Of a stretch of DNA of 12,514 nt, positions 1-7,040 are shown piece by piece. The notes beneath the pieces are model-generated. The model made no database searches. It had not been told where the DNA came from and saw nothing but the letters and a program-made list of their open reading frames with translations. Each line of letters starts with the position of its first letter. Within the stretch, counting starts at the first letter, position 1. The stretch is from Prevotella sp. UBA4341 (lineage in GTDB: Bacteria > Bacteroidota > Bacteroidia > Bacteroidales > Bacteroidaceae). A program made the position numbers and the translations under genes. The stretch is from positions 1 through 12,514 of the forward strand of contig DGTH01000046.1 of NCBI GenBank assembly GCA_002393705.1, written 5' to 3'.

Positions 1-2
1 CT

Positions 3-962
3 TATAACCACGTCGTCTTCGACCATGTGAACCTTACCATCAAGCGTGGTGAGAAGGTGGCTTTCGTCGGCAAGAACGGTGAAGGCAAATCGACCCTGGT
101 CAAATGTATCATGGGCGAGATACCCTTCGATGGCAAACTGAAGATAGGCCACAATATCCAGATAGGCTATTTTGCACAAAACCAAGCCCAATTGCTTGAC
201 GAAAGCCTGACGGTGTTCCAAACCATAGACAACGTGGCGAAGGGTGAGATACGCCTGAAAATACGCGACATACTTGGAGCCTTTATGTTCGGTGGTGAGG
301 CCAGTGACAAGAAGGTGAAGGTGCTCAGCGGCGGTGAGCGTAGCCGCCTGGCCATGATACGCCTGCTGTTGGAGCCTGTCAACCTGCTCATTCTCGACGA
401 GCCGACGAATCACTTGGACATGGCCTCAAAGGACGTGCTGAAGGAGGCCATCCGGGCTTTTGACGGTACGGCCATCATCGTCAGCCACGACCGTGAGTTC
501 CTCGATGGCTTGGTCACGAAGGTCTATGAGTTTGGTGGCGGCAAGGTGCGTGAGCACTTAGGCGGCATCTATGATTTCCTGCAGAGCCGCGATATTCAGG
601 AGCTCAGCGACTTAGGAAAGACCCATAAGGCCAATGAGCCCAGTAAGGCCAATGAGCCCAGTAAGGACGATGAACCCAATAAGGCCAATGAGCCCCATGA
701 GCCCCATAGCCCCCAGCAGTCCTACGCCCAGCACAAGGAGCAACAGCGCAGGCTCCGCAAGGCCGAGCGGGCCGTTGAGGACTCTGAACGCAAAATCGGT
801 GATATGGAACGCCGGCTGAAGGAACTGGACCAACTGTTGATGGACCCCGCCAAGGCCTCTGACATGGTGCTGGTCACAGAATATACCACCACGAAGCGGG
901 CGCTCGACGAAGAAGTGGAACGCTGGGAGAAATTGTCAGAGGAACTGGAAGAAATATCATAA
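3..962 (+). CDS. ABC-F family ATPase, C-terminal part (5' end outside window)
   Basis: The frame is open from the first complete codon at 3, so the gene begins upstream of the window; the GTG at 27 is internal and not a start. What remains is the second nucleotide-binding domain plus the tail. Visible motifs are Walker A GKNGEGKST (69-95), signature LSGGE (324-338), Walker B LLILDEPTNHLD ending near 416, and H-loop VSHD (480-491). No membrane segment is seen, as expected for ABC-F proteins, which are soluble and act on ribosomes (translation factors such as EttA/Uup/YdiF, or antibiotic-resistance factors). A low-complexity linker built from KANEPS-type repeats (627-698) follows, then a charged helical stretch (about 720-960) rich in Glu, Arg and Lys that looks like the coiled-coil C-terminal domain of Uup/YdiF-like members. 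Without the N-terminal half and the inter-domain linker, the subfamily cannot be fixed. Family confidence is high; the exact role is unknown. Confidence 0.93.
   Translation, partial: YNHVVFDHVNLTIKRGEKVAFVGKNGEGKSTLVKCIMGEIPFDGKLKIGHNIQIGYFAQNQAQLLDESLTVFQTIDNVAKGEIRLKIRDILGAFMFGGEASDKKVKVLSGGERSRLAMIRLLLEPVNLLILDEPTNHLDMASKDVLKEAIRAFDGTAIIVSHDREFLDGLVTKVYEFGGGKVREHLGGIYDFLQSRDIQELSDLGKTHKANEPSKANEPSKDDEPNKANEPHEPHSPQQSYAQHKEQQRRLRKAERAVEDSERKIGDMERRLKELDQLLMDPAKASDMVLVTEYTTTKRALDEEVERWEKLSEELEEIS
627..698 (+). repeat. Four tandem 18-bp repeats inside the ABC-F gene
   Basis: Four consecutive 18-bp units start at 627, 645, 663 and 681, each encoding six residues of the form K-(A/D)-(N/D)-E-P-(S/N/H). 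Units 1 and 2 are identical (AAGGCCAATGAGCCCAGT), unit 3 is diverged, and unit 4 differs only at its end. A shorter echo (GAGCCCCATAGCCCC) follows at 699-713. The unit length is a multiple of three, so copy-number change would lengthen or shorten the linker between the ATPase domain and the coiled coil without breaking the frame. Confidence 0.9.
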
Positions 963-992
963 TAGTTATGAATTCATAAACATAGTAAGAAA

Positions 993-3029
993 ATGATGAA
1001 AAAAGTATTGACAATGATGGCATTTGTTTCAATGGCTGTGGCCGGACAGGCACAGACTCCGTTGAAGTCGGGACTCGACAGAGCCGACATGGACCTGAGC
1101 GTACAGCCAGGCACAGACTTCTATGAGTATGCCTGTGGCGGATGGATGAAGAAGAACCCCCTGCCGGCTGCTTACTCACGCTTTGGCACCTTCGACCGCC
1201 TGCGTCAGGACAACGACAAGCGTATTAACGGTATTCTGGCTGAACTGCAAACCAAAACCTACGCCAAAGGTTCGGTAGAGCAGAAACTTTCCGACCTCTA
1301 TAAACTCGCCATTGACTCCGTACGTCGTGACCGTGAAGGCATAACGCCTGCCATGGAAATGCTACAGCGCATGGAAAAGGCCAAGACCATGCAGCAACTC
1401 TTCGACATTCAGTTGGAGCTGGCTCAGTTTGGCAGCACGGGCTTCTTTCGTGCCAGTCTTGGAGCTGACGAGAAGAACGCAACGCAGAACATCCTCAACG
1501 TTGCCCAAGGTGGTATTACCTTAGGACAGAAAGACTACTACGTTGATAACGACGAGGCTACGGTCAAGATACGTGAAGCCTACAAGAAGCACATCGTCCG
1601 CATGTTCCAGCTCTTCGGTTTCAGCAAGGGTGCTGCCACGAAGAAGATGAAGAACATCATGCAGGTGGAGACGGCACTGGCCCGGGTTTCAAAGTCGCGT
1701 ACCGAACTTCGTGACCCGCAGGCTAACTACAACAAGATGACCCTCAGCGAATTTGACGGCAAGTATCCGCACTTACAGCTGGAACGCCTCATGAATGCCA
1801 TGGGGCTGGAAAGCCGTTACTTCCAGGAAATGGTAGTCGGCCAGCCCGACTTCATGGCTGGCTGTGACATCATGGTAGCCAAGCTCGTTCCCGCTGCTTA
1901 CCGCGATTATATGGAGTGGCGCCACATCATGGGGGCTGCCAGGCTGCTGAGTGAAGAGATTGCCCAGGCCCACTTCGAGTTTTTCGGCAAGGTGATGTCG
2001 GGTCGGCAGGAGAACTATCCGCGCTGGAAGCGTGCCACGAATCAGGTGGAAGACGTGATGGGTGAGGCCCTTGGCAAGATTTATGTAGAAAAGTACTTCC
2101 CCGCAAGCTCGAAGGAGCGTATGAAGGAGCTGGTTCACAATCTGCAGGTAGCTCTTGGCGAGCGCATAGCTGCCCAGGACTGGATGGACGACTCGACGAA
2201 GGTGAACGCGCTTTTGAAGCTCAACACGTTCTATGTGAAGATAGGCTATCCTGACAAGTGGACCGACCTGAGCGGACTCACCATTGACCCCGCTAAGTCA
2301 TACTACGAGAACATGAAGGAGTGTCGCCGCTTCTGGAATGCATGGGAGATTGACCACATGGCTGGTAAACCAGTTGACCGCGATGACTGGTATATGTATC
2401 CGCAGACCGTCAACGCCTACTATAACCCTACCACGAACGAAATCTGCTTTCCTGCTGGTATTCTGCAAGTTCCGTTCTTCGACCCAACAGCTGACGATGC
2501 CTTTAACTATGGAGCTATCGGCGTCGTGATTGGTCACGAAATGACTCACGGGTTTGACGATCAGGGACGCCAGTTCGATAAGGACGGAAACATGCACGAC
2601 TGGTGGAAAGAGGCCGACGCCCAGAACTTCGTGGCCCGTACTGACAAGTATGCCGACTTCTTCTCGGCCATCAAGGTACTGCCTGACCTGAACGCCAATG
2701 GCCGTTTGACACTGGGCGAGAACCTGGCCGACCACGGCGGACTGCAGGTGGCCTACGCAGCCTATCGGAATGCGACGAAGAACAATCCGTTGCCTGTGCT
2801 CGACGGACTGACGCCTGAGCAGCGATTCTTCCTGGCATACGCAGGGGTGTGGGCCGGCAATATAACTGATGAAGACATCCGCAACCTGACGAAGAGCGAC
2901 CCTCACTCGTTGGGCCGTTGGCGTGTCAACGGTGCATTGCCGCACATTGATGCCTGGTACGATGCGTTCAACATCAAGCCCGGTGACAAGATGTATATTC
3001 CAAAGGAAAATCGCCTTCTGCTCTGGTAA
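993..3029 (+). CDS. pepO: M13 family zinc metallopeptidase (neprilysin/PepO-like), secreted
   Basis: This is a 678-residue protein, the usual size for bacterial M13 endopeptidases, which cleave peptides with a catalytic zinc. The zinc site is HEMTH at residues 515-519 (two His ligands, Glu516 catalytic), with the third ligand Glu576 in ENLADHGG; Asp580 is the conserved partner. The substrate-binding motif NAYY (474-477) matches the family's NAFY/NAYY. The N-terminus is a signal peptide: Met-Met-Lys-Lys, a hydrophobic core, then AVAGQA followed by QTP, giving likely cleavage near residue 21. No lipobox cysteine is present, so a periplasmic or exported location is inferred. Start codons at 993 and 996 are adjacent; either gives essentially the same protein. 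The gene lies 30 bp after the ABC-F gene, where only a weak TAGTTATG resemblance to a promoter -7 element is seen, so it may be co-transcribed with it. An intrinsic terminator follows directly. The natural substrate is unknown. Confidence 0.95.
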   Translation: MMKKVLTMMAFVSMAVAGQAQTPLKSGLDRADMDLSVQPGTDFYEYACGGWMKKNPLPAAYSRFGTFDRLRQDNDKRINGILAELQTKTYAKGSVEQKLSDLYKLAIDSVRRDREGITPAMEMLQRMEKAKTMQQLFDIQLELAQFGSTGFFRASLGADEKNATQNILNVAQGGITLGQKDYYVDNDEATVKIREAYKKHIVRMFQLFGFSKGAATKKMKNIMQVETALARVSKSRTELRDPQANYNKMTLSEFDGKYPHLQLERLMNAMGLESRYFQEMVVGQPDFMAGCDIMVAKLVPAAYRDYMEWRHIMGAARLLSEEIAQAHFEFFGKVMSGRQENYPRWKRATNQVEDVMGEALGKIYVEKYFPASSKERMKELVHNLQVALGERIAAQDWMDDSTKVNALLKLNTFYVKIGYPDKWTDLSGLTIDPAKSYYENMKECRRFWNAWEIDHMAGKPVDRDDWYMYPQTVNAYYNPTTNEICFPAGILQVPFFDPTADDAFNYGAIGVVIGHEMTHGFDDQGRQFDKDGNMHDWWKEADAQNFVARTDKYADFFSAIKVLPDLNANGRLTLGENLADHGGLQVAYAAYRNATKNNPLPVLDGLTPEQRFFLAYAGVWAGNITDEDIRNLTKSDPHSLGRWRVNGALPHIDAWYDAFNIKPGDKMYIPKENRLLLW

Positions 3030-3049
3030 ATAGAGGCAAAAATAAGAAA

Positions 3050-3090
3050 AAAGACCGTCGTAAATGAAATTTACGGCGGTTTTTGTTTCT
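3050..3090 (+). terminator. Rho-independent terminator after the M13 peptidase gene
   Basis: Arms CCGTCGTAAAT (3055-3065) and ATTTACGGCGG (3069-3079) pair over 11 bp with one G-U wobble around a GAA loop. The stem is extended by A-tract/T-tract pairing and followed by TTTTTGTTT. It sits 20-50 bp after the peptidase stop codon and separates that gene from the downstream operon. Confidence 0.88.
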
Positions 3091-3115
3091 GTTATTGTTT
3101 TTTTTTATAACTTTG
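3082..3115 (+). promoter_or_regulatory. Bacteroides-type promoter of the five-gene operon
   Basis: TAACTTTG at 3108-3115 matches the Bacteroidota -7 consensus TAnnTTTG exactly. A TTTG at 3082-3085 could serve as the -33 element, at 22 bp spacing (19-21 is usual), and lies within the T-tract of the preceding terminator. Transcription would start near 3121-3123, giving a short leader of about 16-20 nt before the ATG at 3139. This placement argues against the upstream in-frame ATG at 3064. It is a consensus match only. Confidence 0.65.
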
Positions 3116-3138
3116 CAACTGTCAAACAAAACAGGTGT

Positions 3139-4083
3139 ATGATGAACGAAGAAATATCCAATATAGAGAATACCAACAGAGCTCCGAGAACCTTGCGTCC
3201 GGAGCTGCAGAAACCACAAGAAGAACCAGAAAAACAGCATGTCGAAAAGCAGCAGGCTGAAGTGCTGTCGGCTGCCGCCGTGCAGTGCCCCTTTTGCGGT
3301 GCCACCAACGATGCCGAGGCGATGTTCTGTGCCGCTTGCGGCAAGCCTTTGCACATGGCTTTGTGTCCGCACTGTCAGTCAGAGATAGACCCCGAGGCTG
3401 ACTATTGCGAAACGTGTCACCGCTACATTCGTCAGGACGTCTGCTCTTTCTGCGGTGCCCACCTGGGCGGTGGTGAAGCTTTTTGTCCAGAGTGTGGCAG
3501 TCCGCGCGGAGGTATCGTTTGCCCCGTTTGTCATACCCTGAATAACTTTGCCTTCTGCAAGCAGTGTGGCACGCCGCTGACCCACGAAGCCAAACTGCTT
3601 GTCAAGGAGATGCAGCAGAACCCGGACTACAAGGAACTGCTCGACATCGTCTCCGAGTATGCTACACTGGACGACATGATACCCTACAACTCGGAGCGTG
3701 ACGTGGTGAAGGACAACCTGAACCGGCAGCTACGCGAACGCGTACTGACGCTGCTGGCCAAAGACAAAGGAGTGGCCGAACCCGTTATCCCCGTTGTCGC
3801 CACAGAGCGCATGTCGAAGGAAGAGTTGAACAAAAGGAAAGCTGAGAAAATCAAAACCATTTGCGACATACTTGAGAAGTTGGCACAGCCAACGTTCCAC
3901 ACGCCCGTTCAGGCGCGTAACTACGCGATGGCTTGCAAACCGGCGGGCATGAGGCTGGCCTGGGTGTGCAACTTCAAACACGCCATGCATAGCAGCCCCT
4001 GCGGATGTGCGAAGCCCCAGATGGGTGGCAAGTGGGTGGTTTTGAGTAAGAATGCTGTTACTGAATTAAAAGACGATAAGTAA
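3139..4083 (+). CDS. Protein with four zinc ribbons and a C-terminal Cys/His cluster, first gene of the kinase/AAA operon
   Basis: This is a 314-residue soluble protein of unknown function. After a charged, Glu/Gln/Lys-rich N-terminus it carries four successive zinc-ribbon units with paired CxxC knuckles: C50/C53-C64/C67, C76/C79-C90/C93, C102/C105-C116/C119 and C128/C131-C140/C143. A helical, charged middle (about 150-255) follows. The last 55 residues hold another Cys/His set (C266, C277, H281, H284, C288, C290) followed by GGKW, possibly a separate metal-binding domain. The ATG at 3139 is chosen (3142 is an adjacent alternative) because the longer frame from 3064 begins inside the upstream terminator stem and contains the promoter. 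Its stop codon overlaps the kinase start by 1 nt (TAATG), so translation of the two is probably coupled. It may be an adaptor or scaffold for the kinase and AAA proteins; that is inference. Confidence 0.85.
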   Translation: MMNEEISNIENTNRAPRTLRPELQKPQEEPEKQHVEKQQAEVLSAAAVQCPFCGATNDAEAMFCAACGKPLHMALCPHCQSEIDPEADYCETCHRYIRQDVCSFCGAHLGGGEAFCPECGSPRGGIVCPVCHTLNNFAFCKQCGTPLTHEAKLLVKEMQQNPDYKELLDIVSEYATLDDMIPYNSERDVVKDNLNRQLRERVLTLLAKDKGVAEPVIPVVATERMSKEELNKRKAEKIKTICDILEKLAQPTFHTPVQARNYAMACKPAGMRLAWVCNFKHAMHSSPCGCAKPQMGGKWVVLSKNAVTELKDDK

Positions 4084-7031
4084 TGGACCAGACGCTAAAA
4101 CCAACAATACAGCAGCCCATGGAAGATGTGGCACCTGTCAGCAGAACGCTCCGTACAGGCATAACCCAACGAACGTCGGCACCCACTGAGCGAACAGAAG
4201 AACGCAACGAGGACTTTGTGCTGAAGGGTCAGTACTATCGGAACGTTCGCTGTATTAGTGACAACTCCGGCGAGGCTCAGGTCTTTTTAGTCGAACGTGG
4301 AGGGCGCGAACTCGTGCTGAAGGTTTACTACCCTAATTTCATCATTAAGAAGAACCTGCTGAAGATTGTCCGTAACATGCAGATAGAGATGGTTGTCCGT
4401 CTGATGGACTTCGGCAAGACCTATGTTGAGGGTAAGAACCGCGACTACGAACTGATGGAGTACCTGCAGGGCGGTACGCTTAACGAGGTACACTGTAATG
4501 GAGACTTGAACCAGTTCCGGCGAGTGGCCCTGCAGGCTGCTGCTGCCTTGGCCTATTGTCATAACTGTGGTATAATCCATAAGGACATCAAGCCCAGCAA
4601 CTTCTTCTTCCGTGATAAAGACCATAACGAAGTGGTGTTGGGCGATTTCGGCATTTCGTCGGTCATGTCTGACGACGAGAAACTTCACCGTACCACACAG
4701 GCCCGCACCCCCATCTATGCTGCCCCCGAGATGTATAACGACGTCATCGACGGTGTGGTTGAAATTTCCCCTGCTGTCGATTACTACTCGCTGGGTATTA
4801 CGCTCATGACCTACTGGTTGGGCGAGAGTCCTTTGACGTCGAACGAACGTGTCATGATGCGCCGTAAGAACGAGGGACGCATACCTCGCATCAACGAGCT
4901 GCCTGACCGCGTGAAGATGCTTGTCCAGGGTCTCACGGCCGTCAATCCGCAAGGACGTTGGACCTACGAGGAGGTAGAACGCTGGTTCCTTGGCGAGTCG
5001 CCGAAGATTGACATTTCTTCGCCCGTGCTGCGCTATAAGAGTTTTGTGGTAGATCCCGACAAGAACGTCGTTGCTGACAACGTCCATGAACTGATACCCC
5101 TTCTGCTGGAGTACGAGCAACTGGCCAAAGGCTATCTCTATGGCGGAAGGCTTACCACCTGGCTGGAACAGTGTGGAAATATGAAGCTCAGCACCGTGGT
5201 AAAGGATATTGTCACCAACCGCTATCCTGCCGACCAACGCGCCGGACTCATGGCCGCTATCTATGCAATGGAGCCTACGTACCCCTATCAGGACGTAAAG
5301 GGGAACTTATGTGACGATGTGCACAGTGTGGCCCTTTCGATGCTCTCCTACATTGAAGACTACGGTATTCTGCTACGCAGCCGCAACGATAAGTTGTGGC
5401 TCTATCTGGAGTCGCACACTACGGCCGACATCGAGCGGCTACGCGGCTATTTCAGTGCAGACGCAAAGATGGACGGTCGCATTGCTGTTCTGCGTACCGT
5501 CTTTGAGATTGACAAGGACATACCTTTCTTACCCAAGTATCCGTCAGCCTCCCTGCACGACATCGTGATGGCCTTCGGAAAGTATGATATGACCGAAGAC
5601 GATTGGCACTCGCTGACCGACGGACGTCTGCTCTCCTGGATGTATAACCACGAAGGGCGCATGGCTTGCGAAGCATTACGCATCATGACCAGTGGACAGC
5701 CTTATTCCCGACAGCTGGCATACAAGGTGCTGTATAACGTCTATCGGGAGGCTCCCTACGACCTGAGAAGGGCCGACAGTCCCGTCAAGGTAGGCGAACT
5801 GCTGAAGCAGGACCTCATACGCTGGCAGCACTTGAGCGATGCGCAGGTAGAGGAGGAGCTGGCCGACTTCTCTGCTCCCGACGGGCGCTTTGCCTATTTT
5901 GCCCAGTTGCACGGATGGTCACAATTGCTGAACGATTCTATTCGTAACTTCGACTTGAAGAGTGAGGAGAACCGTGAGCGTCTCAGTGCCTACGACCTTC
6001 GCACCGCAGCCTACCGTATGTGCCGTATTCTGGGCGTACAGCCTGTCTATGTGTTGGCTGACGGTACGGAACTTTCTGACGGCCGTCATATCGACAAAAG
6101 CCTCTATCCGCAAATCAAGCAGGAAATGAAGAACGGCTCCTTCTCGCAGTGGCTTTCGGTGTGGTATCATGAAGCCCCCTTTGCCGACTTCAGCCAGGAG
6201 TACAGCTACGAGCGCACGCTCGAACAGTGGGTGCTGAAGTTGGGCGAAATAGACCGTCAGCAGCTTTATTACCGCCGCTATATCAAGGCCAAGGAAGAAA
6301 CGGCCCAGAAGTTCTCCCAGGTTCGTAATAATTACACCAAGGCTTTGCGCAAAGAGAAATTCTGGCGCTATGCCTTCTATGGCTTGTCGGTACTGTGGCT
6401 GTTGTTGCTCGTCGTGGCCGGCGTGTCGGGACGCGACTACCTCATGGGGCACTCCATGCTGACCATCGGTATTCCGTTGGGTGGTATGACGGCACTTATC
6501 GTAGCCGTAAGGGCATACTTCAAGGGTTATGGCTTCTTCTTCTCCTGGCTGTGGGGAGCTTTAGGCTTTGCTTCATCGGCTCTCCCCATCTGGACGCTGA
6601 AGTACCTGAACCATACCCACCCGGGACTCTTCGTACCCGCTATTTTCGGCTTCTCGCTTATCTACATGGCCATCTGCCACTTCACCGACTACAGCAACGA
6701 CCGCAAGGACGACCAGCAGCTCTTCGACTCCATTCTCAGCGACGACATCAAGAGTGAGCTCTTAGAGCCTTTGTACTACACGTTCAAGACGCGCTCCTAT
6801 CGCTACAAGAGCAGCAAGTTCGGCCTCATTGACGATGCCGAGAATCAGGTTAACTCTGTTGCCGGCGAGTCGGTTATTCACTATATGCTGTGGTGTCTGC
6901 TGGTGGCCGTCATGCTGCTTGAGTTGTTCGTCTATAGTCCCCGGCTGCTGAATGTCGCTAATCCTGACTTGGACAACTGGAGCCTGAGTCCAGCCAAGGT
7001 CGTTAAGCAAGTACAAAAAGACGTAGAATAA
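4083..7031 (+). CDS. Membrane-anchored Ser/Thr protein kinase with large unknown middle region
   Basis: This 982-residue protein has an N-terminal Hanks-type kinase domain (about 45-310). Visible motifs are a weak glycine loop (SGEAQVFLV), the ATP-binding Lys80 in LVLKVYY, catalytic loop HKDIKPSN (166-173, Asp168 catalytic), DFG (188-190), and APE (214-216) after a Thr-rich activation segment. The Arg of the usual HRD is Lys here. All core catalytic residues are present, so activity is expected. Residues about 310-755 match no family I recognise; they look mostly helical and end in a charged stretch rich in Lys, Arg and Gln. Five hydrophobic segments follow (about 762-782, 786-811, 817-838, 848-866 and 931-951), with roughly 64 hydrophilic residues between the last two. 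This differs from PknB-type kinases, which have one span and outside PASTA repeats. With the kinase in the cytoplasm, five spans would place the 31-residue tail in the periplasm. The start overlaps the previous stop. Its likely partners are the FHA protein and PP2C phosphatase downstream. Confidence 0.92.
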   Translation: MDQTLKPTIQQPMEDVAPVSRTLRTGITQRTSAPTERTEERNEDFVLKGQYYRNVRCISDNSGEAQVFLVERGGRELVLKVYYPNFIIKKNLLKIVRNMQIEMVVRLMDFGKTYVEGKNRDYELMEYLQGGTLNEVHCNGDLNQFRRVALQAAAALAYCHNCGIIHKDIKPSNFFFRDKDHNEVVLGDFGISSVMSDDEKLHRTTQARTPIYAAPEMYNDVIDGVVEISPAVDYYSLGITLMTYWLGESPLTSNERVMMRRKNEGRIPRINELPDRVKMLVQGLTAVNPQGRWTYEEVERWFLGESPKIDISSPVLRYKSFVVDPDKNVVADNVHELIPLLLEYEQLAKGYLYGGRLTTWLEQCGNMKLSTVVKDIVTNRYPADQRAGLMAAIYAMEPTYPYQDVKGNLCDDVHSVALSMLSYIEDYGILLRSRNDKLWLYLESHTTADIERLRGYFSADAKMDGRIAVLRTVFEIDKDIPFLPKYPSASLHDIVMAFGKYDMTEDDWHSLTDGRLLSWMYNHEGRMACEALRIMTSGQPYSRQLAYKVLYNVYREAPYDLRRADSPVKVGELLKQDLIRWQHLSDAQVEEELADFSAPDGRFAYFAQLHGWSQLLNDSIRNFDLKSEENRERLSAYDLRTAAYRMCRILGVQPVYVLADGTELSDGRHIDKSLYPQIKQEMKNGSFSQWLSVWYHEAPFADFSQEYSYERTLEQWVLKLGEIDRQQLYYRRYIKAKEETAQKFSQVRNNYTKALRKEKFWRYAFYGLSVLWLLLLVVAGVSGRDYLMGHSMLTIGIPLGGMTALIVAVRAYFKGYGFFFSWLWGALGFASSALPIWTLKYLNHTHPGLFVPAIFGFSLIYMAICHFTDYSNDRKDDQQLFDSILSDDIKSELLEPLYYTFKTRSYRYKSSKFGLIDDAENQVNSVAGESVIHYMLWCLLVAVMLLELFVYSPRLLNVANPDLDNWSLSPAKVVKQVQKDVE

Positions 7032-7034
7032 GGA
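7030..7034 (+). promoter_or_regulatory. Shine-Dalgarno-like site of the AAA+ gene
   Basis: AAGGA lies 6 nt before the ATG at 7041 and overlaps the kinase stop codon. It supports the chosen start and translation closely following the kinase gene. Most genes in this window lack such a site. Confidence 0.5.
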
Positions 7035-7040
7035 AAAATC

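Noticed and set aside
618..819. Repeat-rich frame reading MSPVRP-type repeats at 634-819
   Set aside because: It is the out-of-frame reading of the 18-bp repeats in the ABC-F gene, which has intact ATPase motifs before the repeat and an in-frame tail after it.
932..970. Possible promoter for the M13 peptidase (TAGTTATG at 963-970 with ATTG at 932-935)
   Set aside because: The -7 element has a mismatch in TTTG and the spacing is about 27 bp, well outside the usual 19-21.
3064..3138. Extended start (ATG 3064) that would add a hydrophobic, signal-like N-terminus to the first zinc-ribbon protein
   Set aside because: The extra codons are the terminator's second arm, its T-tract and the TAACTTTG promoter element; the hydrophobic residues come from TTT/GTT runs. 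The ATG at 3139 lies just after the predicted transcription start.
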